Source: Thalassobacillus devorans
GTDB lineage: Bacteria; Bacillota; Bacilli; Bacillales; Halobacillaceae
DNA length: 64,000 bases
Direction of reading: 5' to 3'
Assembly: GCF_900176565.1 (NCBI RefSeq)
Contig: NZ_FXEH01000006.1
Coordinates: forward strand, 124,001 to 188,000
In this document: positions 50,872 through 61,234 of the stretch, one piece after another
How positions within the stretch are numbered: the first letter of the stretch is position 1
Layout: each line of letters opens with the position of its first letter
Notes under the pieces: generated by a model
Database searches by the model: none
What the model saw: only the letters and a program-made list of their open reading frames with translations
Told to the model about the DNA's origin: nothing
Position numbers and translations under genes: made by a program

Positions 50872-51519
50872 ATGTATATCTATACCCTGAATTTTGATAA
50901 ATTCCAGCAGATGTATGAAGATGATAAACTGTATGAATATATCATGGCCCAGTTGGAAAGGTACGAAGCGCTCGGTCCCCTGCCAGGTATCCTGCTGCCG
51001 ATGATTGAGGCATTCCTTCCAATCCTTCCCCTGGTTGTATTCGTTTTGGCAAATGCGGTCGCCTACGGATTGCTGAAAGGCTTCCTTTATTCCTGGATTG
51101 GAGCCAGCGTCGGAGCGGTTATTGTGTTTACGATAATCCGCAGGCTGGGAAAGAAGCGATTCATGCAGTTCATTGCCAATCATAAACAGGTGAAAAAGGT
51201 GACGACCTGGGTCGAGAATCATGGCTTCGGTCCGTTATTTTTGTTAATGTGTTTCCCGTTCTCGCCTTCCTCGATCATCAATGTCGTGGCTGGATTGTCG
51301 GGAGTCAGCAGGCAGCAGTTCGTGCTGGCCGTCCTGCTTGGGAAATCGGTGATGATTTTCACCATTGCCTATGTCGGAGAAAGCATTACATCTTTCGCCC
51401 AGAATCCGGTGAAAACGATTGTAGTTGCTGTGTGCATTACGTTGTTCTGGGTGCTTGGAAAGTTTCTGGAAAAGTGGCTGCAGAAAAAAGCAGAACGGAA
51501 ACGTTACCAAAACGATTAG
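50872..51519 (+). CDS. yhjE: TVP38/TMEM64 (DedA-like) membrane protein YhjE
   Basis: The 215-residue membrane protein has about five helices and the SNARE-associated/VTT motif: MIEAFLPILPLVVFVLANA near 44-62, GASVGAVIVFTIIRRLGKK near 82-100, and FPFSPSSIINVVAGLSGVSR near 128-147. VTT-fold proteins relate to lipid scrambling or transport. AAGGAG precedes the ATG. It is followed by sipV 55 bp later, as in B. subtilis. Confidence 0.9.
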   Translation: MYIYTLNFDKFQQMYEDDKLYEYIMAQLERYEALGPLPGILLPMIEAFLPILPLVVFVLANAVAYGLLKGFLYSWIGASVGAVIVFTIIRRLGKKRFMQFIANHKQVKKVTTWVENHGFGPLFLLMCFPFSPSSIINVVAGLSGVSRQQFVLAVLLGKSVMIFTIAYVGESITSFAQNPVKTIVVAVCITLFWVLGKFLEKWLQKKAERKRYQND

Positions 51520-51573
51520 ATTATGTCAAAAGCGGGTAAGATGTTGTTAGCACACACCGTGGAGGCATAAAGA

Positions 51574-52116
51574 ATGAAAAAGAAGAATTTTTGGCGAGTT
51601 TTCCGTACTGTTTTGTTTGCGCTAGTGATCGCCTTTTTGTTCCGGTCGTACTTGTTTGCCAGTTATGTGGTAGATGGAGAATCGATGGAACCGACGCTGT
51701 ATGATGGAAACTTGTTGATGGTCAATAAAGTGGTTTATGACTGGCAGGGAATCGATCGACAGGATGTCATCGTATTTCACGCCAACGAAAAAGAGGATTA
51801 TGTGAAACGAGTGATCGGCTTACCAGGGGATCACATCGAGTTCAAAGATGATACGTTATATATCAATGGCGAGGCACAGCCGGAAGAATATTTAGAGGCA
51901 CTCCGCCCGGATGACGGTAAATTATTTACGAAAGACTTCACGCTTGAAGAAGTGACTGATAAAAGTGAAGTACCCGAGGGCCAGATGTTCGTGATGGGCG
52001 ACAATCGTCGCGACAGTCTGGACAGTCGTTACTTCGGATTTGTATCGATGGACACCGTCGTTGGGAAAGTCGATGTCCGGTACTGGCCGATGTCGCAATT
52101 AGCGATTCAGTTTTAA
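51574..52116 (+). CDS. sipV: Type I signal peptidase SipV
   Basis: The 180-residue peptidase has one N-terminal membrane anchor and the S26 boxes: VDGESMEPTL near 33-42 (Ser nucleophile in GES), EDYVKRVIGLPGD near 73-85 (catalytic Lys) and MGDNRRDSLDSRYFG near 141-155. It removes signal peptides from exported proteins. Synteny with yhjE supports SipV. Its terminator lies inside the 3' end of the convergent MFS gene. Confidence 0.92.
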   Translation: MKKKNFWRVFRTVLFALVIAFLFRSYLFASYVVDGESMEPTLYDGNLLMVNKVVYDWQGIDRQDVIVFHANEKEDYVKRVIGLPGDHIEFKDDTLYINGEAQPEEYLEALRPDDGKLFTKDFTLEEVTDKSEVPEGQMFVMGDNRRDSLDSRYFGFVSMDTVVGKVDVRYWPMSQLAIQF

Positions 52117-52141
52117 AAATAAAATAACATGATCAAACGAG

Positions 52142-52183
52142 CAGCCCTGCAGGCCGATTCATTTCGCCGGCAGGGCTTTTTCC
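52142..52183 (+). terminator. sipV terminator overlapping the MFS gene 3' end
   Basis: AGCCCTGC (52143-52150) pairs with GCAGGGCT (52170-52177), followed by TTTTT. The right arm encodes the last codons of the MFS protein. Confidence 0.75.
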
Positions 52184-53316
52184 TGCTTAGAATATATCCG
52201 ATAAGATACCAGGGTGAAGCAGGCAAACAAGACGGCTATGACATAAACAGCCGCTTCCAGAGGCAGGAACGGAGCAAGGAAAGAACCGACGCTTGCACCG
52301 GATAACAAGACGAACGAGTAGATGGACAGGGCGCTCCCTCTATTTGTGACAGCGATAGTGCCGATCAGGACGATAACCATCGGAATCGTCACCGAAGTGG
52401 AGGCGATCATCATCACCGAAGCCCAGATAAGTGTGGCGGTTGACAGACTGACCATAGCAGGGATGAATGCCCCCATCATCAAGCTTAAAAATAAGCATAA
52501 CAGGATAGCCGGATGGAGGTGTTTTTGCATACGACTGACAAAAAAAGCAGGAAGCACGCCGATCAGACCGAGCATTCGGAATTGCTGCAGGCTCAATTGC
52601 AGCTGCTCCTGTCTTTCTTCCATATACCATTCAAAACTGCTGTAGAAGAGCATGATGGTAAATAGTAGAAAGAAGCTGATCAGATAGAGTTTTCGCAAGG
52701 AAGATTGCTTGAAAAATGATAGAATGGTAGTAAGTGAAATCGAGGCATATCTCCAATCTACAGCATCAGCTGGACGTAAAGCTGCCACCATGAATAGAGC
52801 ACAGCACAAGTAGGAGAGGCCGAAAACGACAAAAACCACGGGATAACCGTAGGATAAACCGAAAAAGCCTGAAACCAGCTGGCCAAATATTCCGGCAAAC
52901 AAAAATCCGGTATTGATCATAGCAATGACAAAAGCCTGGCGCGCCCCCGAAAAACGTTTAAACGTGTAGCTGAATGCAGGCGGTGCAAAACTTGCGGCAA
53001 AAAAACCCTGCACTGCCCGAAGCACCAGCAGCATTCCAAGGGAGTCGGTCAAGGCAATCAGAGCGGTGACAAATGTAACAGCAAACATGCCGGACTTAAG
53101 AATTTGTGCATTGGAATAGAGGTCAGCAAGGACACCAAAGCACAGAAGCCCGCAGGCATAGAAAATAATGAACAACGTGCTCGTCAGAGAGGTTAAGGCA
53201 GGTGTTGCCGCAAAATGTTCGGCAAGGGCAGGGTGAAGGGGGAGCATCGTGTATAAATTGCTGGCGATGAATATCCCGGAAATGATCAGAACCAGTGCCT
53301 GGAAGGTTTGTTTCAT
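52159..53316 (-). CDS. MFS transporter (YnfM-like)
   Basis: The 385-residue protein has twelve predicted transmembrane helices and the MFS loop motif FGVLADLYSNAQ near 61-72. The start MKQTFQALVLIISGIFIASN and overall layout resemble arabinose-efflux-like/YnfM permeases. Substrate unknown. Divergent from addB. Confidence 0.82.
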   Translation of the reverse strand: MKQTFQALVLIISGIFIASNLYTMLPLHPALAEHFAATPALTSLTSTLFIIFYACGLLCFGVLADLYSNAQILKSGMFAVTFVTALIALTDSLGMLLVLRAVQGFFAASFAPPAFSYTFKRFSGARQAFVIAMINTGFLFAGIFGQLVSGFFGLSYGYPVVFVVFGLSYLCCALFMVAALRPADAVDWRYASISLTTILSFFKQSSLRKLYLISFFLLFTIMLFYSSFEWYMEERQEQLQLSLQQFRMLGLIGVLPAFFVSRMQKHLHPAILLCLFLSLMMGAFIPAMVSLSTATLIWASVMMIASTSVTIPMVIVLIGTIAVTNRGSALSIYSFVLLSGASVGSFLAPFLPLEAAVYVIAVLFACFTLVSYRIYSKQEKALPAK

Positions 53317-53402
53317 GATCTGTCATCCTCTCATAAGCGATAATATAATTCACGATATGTAAAAGGCATAACGATGTGCATAACGAAGGGGGAAACCATT
53401 CG

Positions 53403-56400
53403 ATGGGAATCCGATTCATACTCGGACGGTCCGGAGCCGGTAAAAGCTCCGCCGTCATGGAAGAAATCGAAGCAAAGTTAAAAGAAGACCCAAAAGGACC
53501 GCCGATTATCTATCTCGTCCCGGACCAGATGACGTTCCAGCAGGAATATGCGCTATTACAGCGGGATGGCATCGAAGGGTCGATCCGCGCCCAGGTATTC
53601 AGCTTTTCCAGGCTGGCATGGCGTGTACTGCAGGAAACGGGCGGAAATACCCGGAAGTACATAAGCTCTACCGGAATTCAAATGATGCTTCGGAAAATCA
53701 CGGAAGAACGGACATCGGACTGGCTCGTTTTTCAAAAAGCGATCGAAAAGCAGGGCTTCATGGAACAACTGGAAGGGATGATTACCGAATTTAAACGTTA
53801 TCGGATTACTCCGGAGGTGCTCCATGGGCAGATGGAAGCTATTGATCAGTTCACACACCAATATGCCAGTGAAATTGCCCTGCGCAATAAGCTTGAAGAT
53901 TTAAGCTATATATATGATCGCCTGGATCACGCCCTCAGAGACCAATATATGGATGGAGAAGATCAGCTGCAGATGCTGGCGGATAAAATTCCGACGGCAC
54001 GGTTCCTGGAAGGCGCGGAAATTTATATTGACGGTTTCCACAGCTTCACCCCGCAGGAAATGATGGTTATCGAGGGTTTATTAAAACGGACGAAGTGTGT
54101 GCATGTCGCCTTGACGCTAGATAAGCCGTCTGCGGGTGATCGCTCCGAGCTCGACTTATTCCATGAGACGGGAGAAACCTATGAAACATTAACTGCCATG
54201 GCTGAAGAACAAGACATCAACTTTGATGGAACAACGATTCTCGATAACAAGCAAGGCAGGTTCAAAGACAGGCCGCACTTTTTGCATATGGAAAACTATT
54301 TCGATGAACGGCCGGCTCCTCCTTATGAAGGGGAGGCACCGATTCAAATCGCAGAAGCAGTCCATCCTCGTGCCGAAGTCGAGGGGGTGGCACAGGAAAT
54401 CCTTCGCCTGGTCCGGGATGAAGGTTACCGTTACAAAGACGTTGCTATTTTAATGCGCGAACCAGAGGCGTACCATGACCTGATTACAACTGTGTTCAAA
54501 GATTATGAGATTCCGGTCTTTCTTGATGAAAAGCGGACGATGCTCAATCATCCTTTGATCGAATTAATCCGGTCCGGGCTGGATGTTGTTGAAGGAAACT
54601 GGCGTTACGATGCGGTGTTCCGCCTCTTGAAAAGCGGATTCAGCCTGGCAGATGACCGCCAGTATCCGCTTGACGAAGATGCCATTGATGAATTGGAAAA
54701 CTATGTCCTTGAATATGGCATTCGATCCCGTGAGCGCTGGTGCAGTAAGGAACCTTGGGTATACCAGCGTTTCCGCGGTTTCGATCAGGCTTCCCAGACC
54801 GATGAGGAACGGGCGAAACAGAACCGGATAAACCGATATCGCAGCCAGGTGACCAACATTCTCGAAACATTTGACGAAGGGTTGAGAGAAGCGAAGACGA
54901 TTGGGGAAAAATGCCGCGTCATCTACACTTGGCTGGAAGCAATGGACGTCCCCGGACAGTTGGAAAAATGGCGGGATGACTTTGATGAAAACGGTCAAAT
55001 TGAGCGCGGCCGGGAGCAGGAACAGGTATGGGACGCCGTATTGCAGCTGCTCGATGAAATTGTCGAGATGGCTGGTGACGAAACGATGTCTCTACAGGTG
55101 TTCCGCAACACGGTGGAAAGTGGTCTCGAATCATTACGATTTTCTCATGTGCCGCCAAGTATGGACCATGTCATCGTCGGTACTGTCGACCGGTCAAGAA
55201 TCTCTGGTATTAAGGCCGCTTTTTTGCTTGGAGTAACCGAAGGCATATGGCCGATGAAGCCCTCTGGTGATGGGATGATCAGTGAGGAAGAACGTGATTT
55301 ATTAGCCACACATGGACTGAAGCTCGCTGATGGCAGTAAACGACAGCTATTGGATGACCGCTTTTATGTATATCTCGCTCTGACGATGCCGCGCGACCGG
55401 TTGTGGATCAGTTACCCGCTCAGCAATGAAGAAGGGAAATCAAAAACCCCCTCACCGATTATACGCCGAGTGGAAGAATTGTTTCCTTGCTGTCAGGATC
55501 ATATCCTGCTTCAGGATCCTGACGACCTGGAAGATGCTGACCGTTTCATTACTACAAAAACAAAGACAAGAGGGGCGCTTACGGCACAACTGTCCCGGTA
55601 TTTGAAAGGGTACAGCATGCGTCCGGTCTGGTGGGATGTGTTCAACTGGTATGTCAGACATGAGCAAAAAGGCGGTCTCACCAACCGTATTCTCGAGAGC
55701 CTTTTTTATCAAAATAAACCGGTGAATTTAAGCAGGGAGACGACAGAACAACTGTATCCGAAGCAGGTAAAAGCGAGTGTGTCCCGGCTTGAAATGCATA
55801 ACCGCTGCTCTTATCAGCACTTTGCCAGGTACAGCCTGCAGCTGGAAGAGCGGAAAACATATAAATTGGATGCACCTGACATCGGTCAGCTGTTCCACGA
55901 AGCCTTGAAAAAAATCACCGAGTGGATCCAGGCAGAAGGAAAAGACTTCTCTCAACTGGATAAACGAACGAGTACCCAGTATGCGACCCGTGCCGTTACA
56001 GAATTGGCACCGATTCTTCAGCATCAGATCCTGCATAGCTCCAACCGGTATCAGTACTTACAGCATAAACTGCAGAACGTCATTGCAAGAGCAGCGTTTG
56101 TATTGAGTGAACAGGCAAGAAACTCGAAATTCTCGCCTGTTGGCATGGAACTTGGCTTCGGGCCAAAAGACGAACTCCCGCCGCTGACACTTGATTTGCC
56201 GAATGGATTTGAATTAATGCTCAGGGGAAGAATCGACCGGGTTGATAAAGCCCTCAACCAGGACGACTTGTTTTTGCGGATTATCGATTATAAATCAAGC
56301 GCCAAAGGGTTGAACCTGGTGGAAGTCTATTATGGCTTGGCGCTTCAGATGCTGTCCTATCTCGATGTCGTGCTCACCTATGCGGAACAGTGGCTTGGTG

Positions 56401-56903
56401 CCAAGGCATCGCCCGCCGGGGTGCTATACTTCCATGTCCATAATCCGATGATTTCCGGCAAGCAGAAAATGGATGACAGTAAGATAGAAGATGAAATCCT
56501 GAAGAAATTCAAAATGCAGGGCTTGCTGTTGGAAAATCAACAGATTGTTCAAATGATGGATACGAGCCTGGAAAAAGGGACAAGTAACATGGTTCCGGCC
56601 GGACTCACGGCTAAAGGCGGATTTTACAAAAGTTCCAAAACGGCGGACTTGGATATGTTTGAACGCCTGCAGGGCTATATTCGCGACATCATGATACAGG
56701 CGGGTACGAGTATCACGAATGGAAAAGTAAAGCTGGACCCATTCCAGCATGATCAGCAGACAGCTTGTACGTATTGTCCATTTCGCTCTGTCTGCCAATT
56801 TGACCCAACATTAGAAGAGAATAAATTTCGCAAGCTGCAAGATATGAAAGATGAGGAAGTCTTAGAGCGGATTGCGAAACAAGAAAGAGAGGGGGATGTC
56901 TAA
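53403..56903 (+). CDS. addB: Helicase-nuclease subunit AddB
   Basis: The ATG at 53403 behind AAGGGGG gives 1166 residues, the size of B. subtilis AddB. Walker A GRSGAGKSSAV lies at 8-18. The C-terminal nuclease has LRIIDYKSSAKGL, and the Fe-S cluster Cys residues are in NRCSYQHFARY near 800 and CTYCPFRSVCQFD near 1128. With AddA it resects double-strand breaks up to Chi. It ends one base inside addA. Confidence 0.95.
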   Translation: MGIRFILGRSGAGKSSAVMEEIEAKLKEDPKGPPIIYLVPDQMTFQQEYALLQRDGIEGSIRAQVFSFSRLAWRVLQETGGNTRKYISSTGIQMMLRKITEERTSDWLVFQKAIEKQGFMEQLEGMITEFKRYRITPEVLHGQMEAIDQFTHQYASEIALRNKLEDLSYIYDRLDHALRDQYMDGEDQLQMLADKIPTARFLEGAEIYIDGFHSFTPQEMMVIEGLLKRTKCVHVALTLDKPSAGDRSELDLFHETGETYETLTAMAEEQDINFDGTTILDNKQGRFKDRPHFLHMENYFDERPAPPYEGEAPIQIAEAVHPRAEVEGVAQEILRLVRDEGYRYKDVAILMREPEAYHDLITTVFKDYEIPVFLDEKRTMLNHPLIELIRSGLDVVEGNWRYDAVFRLLKSGFSLADDRQYPLDEDAIDELENYVLEYGIRSRERWCSKEPWVYQRFRGFDQASQTDEERAKQNRINRYRSQVTNILETFDEGLREAKTIGEKCRVIYTWLEAMDVPGQLEKWRDDFDENGQIERGREQEQVWDAVLQLLDEIVEMAGDETMSLQVFRNTVESGLESLRFSHVPPSMDHVIVGTVDRSRISGIKAAFLLGVTEGIWPMKPSGDGMISEEERDLLATHGLKLADGSKRQLLDDRFYVYLALTMPRDRLWISYPLSNEEGKSKTPSPIIRRVEELFPCCQDHILLQDPDDLEDADRFITTKTKTRGALTAQLSRYLKGYSMRPVWWDVFNWYVRHEQKGGLTNRILESLFYQNKPVNLSRETTEQLYPKQVKASVSRLEMHNRCSYQHFARYSLQLEERKTYKLDAPDIGQLFHEALKKITEWIQAEGKDFSQLDKRTSTQYATRAVTELAPILQHQILHSSNRYQYLQHKLQNVIARAAFVLSEQARNSKFSPVGMELGFGPKDELPPLTLDLPNGFELMLRGRIDRVDKALNQDDLFLRIIDYKSSAKGLNLVEVYYGLALQMLSYLDVVLTYAEQWLGAKASPAGVLYFHVHNPMISGKQKMDDSKIEDEILKKFKMQGLLLENQQIVQMMDTSLEKGTSNMVPAGLTAKGGFYKSSKTADLDMFERLQGYIRDIMIQAGTSITNGKVKLDPFQHDQQTACTYCPFRSVCQFDPTLEENKFRKLQDMKDEEVLERIAKQEREGDV

Positions 56904-59900
56904 TGGTTCGCTGGACAGAAGAACAAGAACGGGCGATTCATACAAGCGGGAGGGATGTACTTGTCTCAGCGGCCGCAGGCTCTGGTAAGACCGCCGTTTT
57001 GGTTGAACGGATCATTCAAAAGCTGTTGCATCCAACAAACCCCGTTGATATCGATTCCCTGTTAGTCGTAACTTTTACCAACGCGGCTGCCCAGGAAATG
57101 AGAAGCCGTGTCGGTCTGGCGCTAAGCAAAGCCCTCGAGGAGAATCCGGAATCCAATCACTTAAAGAAGCAGTTATCCCTGCTTCAGACGGCATCCATTT
57201 CCACCCTGCACTCTTTCTGTATGGAAGTCGTGCGCCGGTATGCTTACCTGCTCGATATAGATCCAAGCTTCCGGATTGCAGATGATATTGAAGCCGATCT
57301 CCTGCAGCAGGAAGTGCTGGAAGAATTATTCGAAGACTGGTATGGAAAAGAAGGAGAAGAGCGGGAAGCTTTCTTCGCAGTCGTCGATCGTTTTTCCAAC
57401 GACCGCAGTGATTTGGAAGTGGAGTCATTAATCATCGACTTATACACGTTTGCTATGCAGAATCCTTCTCCGGAAAACTGGCTGGATCAGATGGCGGCGA
57501 TGTATCATATTACGGAAGATACCGATGAATCAGACCTGCCTTGGCTGAGGATGCTGAAGCGGGAAGTAGACAGCCAGCTAGATGCAATTCAAGTGGAAGC
57601 GGAAAAAGCACTGGAAGTTACAAAGGAAGCAGATGGTCCCTATCATTATGCCGAAACAATCGATGCCGACCTTGCCATGATTCAGGAAGCGAAAGGGCTT
57701 GCTGGCATGTCATGGGAAAAACTTCAGGAATTTATGCAGACGAGCAAGTTTGCCCGGCTATCCGGTAAAAAGGCGGATTGCGATGAAGCCAAAAAAGATC
57801 AGGTGAAGGCGATACGGGACAGCTACAAGAAGCGATGGAATGACATGGCTGGCGAGTGGTTCACGCGTTCATTAGATGGTCATCTTGCTGATATGAAGGA
57901 ATTACATCCTGTCATTGCCCAGCTGGTGACATTGGTCAAAGAGTTCCGTGAGCGCTACACTCGGCTGAAAAGGGAAAAGGCGATTGTCGACTTTTCCGAC
58001 CTGGAGCATTATTGCTTAGACGTCCTGCGTGACGAAGCATCTACCACGGATCATCTAATCCCATCAAACGTCGCGTTTGATTTCCAGGAAAAGTTCTCCG
58101 AGGTACTCGTCGATGAGTATCAGGATACGAACCTTGTCCAGGAAACGCTTCTTTTACTATTGACTGGTGGAGAACACGGTGGAAATCTATTCATGGTCGG
58201 TGATGTGAAGCAAAGTATTTACCGGTTTCGCCATGCCGAGCCAACGTTGTTTTTGGACAAATACCAGCAGTTCAAAGAAAACGACCACCCTGGGGAGCGG
58301 ATTGATTTAGCCCGTAATTTCCGAAGCCGAAAACAGGTGCTGGCAGCAACAAACTATATTTTCCGCCAGATCCTCGATGAGGAAGTCGGCGAGATGAACT
58401 ATGAGGCCGATGCCGAACTCATTTACAGCAATTCCATCTATGATGAACTCACTTCCTCTGATACGGATGCTGAGTTATTAGTGATTGACCGGGAAGCGTC
58501 AGACGACCAGCCGTCAGAAGATGGGGAAGACTATCGTGACTTGGAAAAAGCACAGATCGAAGCCCGTGCATACGGCCAGCTGATCAAAACGTGGATCGGT
58601 CAAAATGAACAGGAACCACTCCAGGTCATCGATAAAGAGACAGAATTCCAGCGTCCGGTTCAGTACAGAGATATTGTGATTTTGATGCGTTCAATGACGT
58701 GGGCACCTACGATTGTCGATGAACTGAAACAGCAGGGGATTCCGGTGTATGCTGAATTGTCCTCCGGCTACTTTGAAGCGATTGAAATAAAAATCATGTT
58801 AAGCCTTTTAAAGGTCATCGATAACCCACAGCAGGATATCCCGCTGGCATCGGTGCTTCATTCACCGATCGTCGGACTCGATGAAGAACAAATGGCGCAA
58901 ATCAGGCTTGCTAAACAGCGCACGACTTACTATGAAGCGATGAAAGCTTTTAGTGGGGAGCCAGAGGTTAAACGCAAGATTGATAGTTTCTTAGAACAAC
59001 TCCAATCGTGGCGCGTACGTGCACGGCAGGGGGCATTGTCAGAGCTGGTATGGGAAATCTACCGGGAAACCGGCTACTATGATTTTGTGGGAGGTATTCC
59101 AGGGGGACGGCAACGTCAGGCGAACCTGCGCGCTTTGTATGACCGGGCACGTTCCTATGAAGCAACTTCTTTCCGGGGACTGTTCCGTTTCTTACGATTC
59201 ATTGAACGAATCGAGGAGCGAGGCGATGACCTTGGTGCCGCCCGTGCTTTGGGCGAACAGGAAGATGTGGTACGGATCATGACCATCCATAAGAGTAAAG
59301 GGCTCGAGTTTCCGGTTGTTATTCTGGGCGGTATGGATAAACAGTTCAACCAGATGGATCTCCGCTCGAAATACCTGCTGCACAAAGATTATGGTTTCGG
59401 GACCCGCTACATCAACCCGGAGAAACGGATTATGTATCCGACGCTTGCTTACCACGCCTTAAAACGGGAAAAGCTTCGCGAATTGCTGGCGGAAGAGATG
59501 CGGGTTTTATATGTCGCATTGACGAGGGCGAAAGAGAAGCTCGTCATGGTCGGAAATGTCGCGTCTTTCGAGAAAAAGCAGGAGAAGTGGCTGGAATTCC
59601 TGGAGCACCCGAGCTGGGTACTGCCACCGCATTATCGGCTGGAATCAAAAAGCTATCTCGATTGGGTAGGGCCCGCTTTGATCCGTCACTATAAAACAGA
59701 GCCATTGCGTCATCCGGATCTTGAAGTGAAAACGTCTGAAGAATTATGGCAGGATGAATCAGAATGGCGGGTAGAAATCAAGCATGGCAGTGCCTATAAC
59801 CAGCTGGAGGAATTAGAAAAGAATCGCGATGAACGCTTAAAAGACGCTGTATACGGTTGGAAAGAAGTCGAAGAGAATGGGGAGTCAGAGAAAGTAGACC

Positions 59901-60622
59901 GCCGATTAAATTTTGCCTATCCCTATCATCAGGCTGCAAATTCCCGGGCTAAGCAGTCGGTAACCGAACTGAAAAGGCAGCGGGAAGAATTAGATGAATA
60001 TAGCAGCAATGATATGGTGCTGCCGTTCAAAGCACCGATTATCAAGCGACCGCGTTTCATGCAGGAAGAGAAGAAGCTGACGGCAGCAGAGCGAGGCACC
60101 GCGATGCATACAGTCATGCAGCATTTGCCGTTCACAAGAAAATATTCAGAACACGAAGTCCGGGAATTTGTGCTGGAATTAGTAGATTGGGAAGTGCTCC
60201 GTCCAGAAGAAGCGGATATTATCGATAATGCAGCAATTGCAGCTTTTTTCGATACCGGGATCGGGGAATTCGTTCTTCAGGCGGATCAGGTGGAAAAAGA
60301 GGTGCCTTTTAGTTTGACGCTTCCGGCCCATCAGGTGTACCGCGACTGGGAGGGTGAAACTGATGAACAGGTCTTCGTTCAAGGTGTCATCGACTGTGTC
60401 GTACCATATGAAGGGGGATGGCTGATTCTGGATTATAAAACCGATAAGATTACAGAAGAGGTGACCGGGGAGCTGAAGGAAAAGCTTTCTTCCCGGTATG
60501 AAGTGCAATTACAGCTCTACCAGACTGCTCTCGAAAAGATATGGAAAGAACCAGTCGTGGAAAAGTGTCTTTATTTTTTCGATGGACCACTTTTGCTCTC
60601 CACGGAGCAGGTTAAAAAGTGA
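56903..60622 (+). CDS. addA: Helicase-nuclease subunit AddA
   Basis: The 1239-residue UvrD/RecB-type protein overlaps addB by one base (TAATG). Walker A SAAAGSGKTAVLVERI lies near 22-37, motif II DEYQDTN near 405, TIHKSKGLEFPVVILGG motif near 795, and the RecB-type nuclease motif ILDYKTDK near 1175. It provides helicase and 3'-strand nuclease activity of the AddAB complex for recombinational repair and RecA loading. Confidence 0.95.
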   Translation: MVRWTEEQERAIHTSGRDVLVSAAAGSGKTAVLVERIIQKLLHPTNPVDIDSLLVVTFTNAAAQEMRSRVGLALSKALEENPESNHLKKQLSLLQTASISTLHSFCMEVVRRYAYLLDIDPSFRIADDIEADLLQQEVLEELFEDWYGKEGEEREAFFAVVDRFSNDRSDLEVESLIIDLYTFAMQNPSPENWLDQMAAMYHITEDTDESDLPWLRMLKREVDSQLDAIQVEAEKALEVTKEADGPYHYAETIDADLAMIQEAKGLAGMSWEKLQEFMQTSKFARLSGKKADCDEAKKDQVKAIRDSYKKRWNDMAGEWFTRSLDGHLADMKELHPVIAQLVTLVKEFRERYTRLKREKAIVDFSDLEHYCLDVLRDEASTTDHLIPSNVAFDFQEKFSEVLVDEYQDTNLVQETLLLLLTGGEHGGNLFMVGDVKQSIYRFRHAEPTLFLDKYQQFKENDHPGERIDLARNFRSRKQVLAATNYIFRQILDEEVGEMNYEADAELIYSNSIYDELTSSDTDAELLVIDREASDDQPSEDGEDYRDLEKAQIEARAYGQLIKTWIGQNEQEPLQVIDKETEFQRPVQYRDIVILMRSMTWAPTIVDELKQQGIPVYAELSSGYFEAIEIKIMLSLLKVIDNPQQDIPLASVLHSPIVGLDEEQMAQIRLAKQRTTYYEAMKAFSGEPEVKRKIDSFLEQLQSWRVRARQGALSELVWEIYRETGYYDFVGGIPGGRQRQANLRALYDRARSYEATSFRGLFRFLRFIERIEERGDDLGAARALGEQEDVVRIMTIHKSKGLEFPVVILGGMDKQFNQMDLRSKYLLHKDYGFGTRYINPEKRIMYPTLAYHALKREKLRELLAEEMRVLYVALTRAKEKLVMVGNVASFEKKQEKWLEFLEHPSWVLPPHYRLESKSYLDWVGPALIRHYKTEPLRHPDLEVKTSEELWQDESEWRVEIKHGSAYNQLEELEKNRDERLKDAVYGWKEVEENGESEKVDRRLNFAYPYHQAANSRAKQSVTELKRQREELDEYSSNDMVLPFKAPIIKRPRFMQEEKKLTAAERGTAMHTVMQHLPFTRKYSEHEVREFVLELVDWEVLRPEEADIIDNAAIAAFFDTGIGEFVLQADQVEKEVPFSLTLPAHQVYRDWEGETDEQVFVQGVIDCVVPYEGGWLILDYKTDKITEEVTGELKEKLSSRYEVQLQLYQTALEKIWKEPVVEKCLYFFDGPLLLSTEQVKK

Positions 60623-60924
60623 TACGGCAATTCGATGACAAAACGTGCGATTTATGCGCGAGGTCACCGGTTACGACAACCGACCACCACTTGATTCCAA
60701 AAGAGTATGGAGGCGCGGATGGGCCGACTGCCCAGTTGTGCAGCGCCTGTCATCGACAAATCCATGCCTTATTTACGAATGAAGAACTGGCAGGTTTTTA
60801 TCATACATTGGAGCGGCTTGCCGACCACCCCGATATGGCCAAGTATTTGCGCTGGGTGAAAAAGCAGGACCCGCAGAAAAAGATTACGACCAGGAAATCG
60901 CATCGAAGGCGTAACCAGCGGTGA
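60619..60924 (+). CDS. yisB: HNH-domain protein YisB
   Basis: Starting at GTG 60619, overlapping addA by 4 bp (GTGA), the 101-residue protein has a zinc-bound HNH domain: CDLCARSP near 10-17, TTDHHLIPKEYGGADG near 20-35 and LCSACHRQIHALF near 40-52. A basic tail KKITTRKSHRRRNQR ends it. In B. subtilis yisB lies between sbcC and gerPF; here it follows addA directly because sbcDC is absent from this position. Likely nuclease, target unknown. Confidence 0.88.
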   Translation: MIRQFDDKTCDLCARSPVTTTDHHLIPKEYGGADGPTAQLCSACHRQIHALFTNEELAGFYHTLERLADHPDMAKYLRWVKKQDPQKKITTRKSHRRRNQR

Positions 60925-60951
60925 ACATCCCAAATAATTGTTTTTACTCAT

Positions 60952-60990
60952 ATAAAGACGCTGCGCTAATTAGCTGCAGCGTCTTTTTTA
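60952..60990. terminator. Bidirectional terminator between yisB and gerPF
   Basis: AAAGACGCTGC (60954-60964) pairs perfectly with GCAGCGTCTTT (60976-60986); T-run on the plus strand. Confidence 0.9.
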
Positions 60991-61206
60991 TGCATTTCCG
61001 GCAACGTTCTGATCATTGACATCCGGATCGAACGGATTGGTGGAGCTGAATCCGTTGTTCGTATTGATAAAATCCCCGGTATTCAAAGAACCGGAACCGG
61101 CGTTGGTTTTCGATGTGCTTTTCGGAGACAGGTAGAAAGCATCTCCAAAGTTTATGACCCCGCCGCCAACGCTGTTGATTTTTATGGGGCCGACAATCGA
61201 TGGCAT
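60988..61206 (-). CDS. gerPF: Spore germination protein GerPF
   Basis: The 72-residue protein begins MPSIVGPIKINSVGGGVINF and has GDAFYLSPKSTSKTNAGSGS, the GerPF/GerPA signature. Last gene of the gerP operon, whose products are spore coat proteins needed for germinants to reach the receptors. AGGAGGGG precedes the ATG. Confidence 0.95.
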   Translation of the reverse strand: MPSIVGPIKINSVGGGVINFGDAFYLSPKSTSKTNAGSGSLNTGDFINTNNGFSSTNPFDPDVNDQNVAGNA

Positions 61207-61234
61207 CTTACCCCTCCTTCAAAAAGTCTCTCAT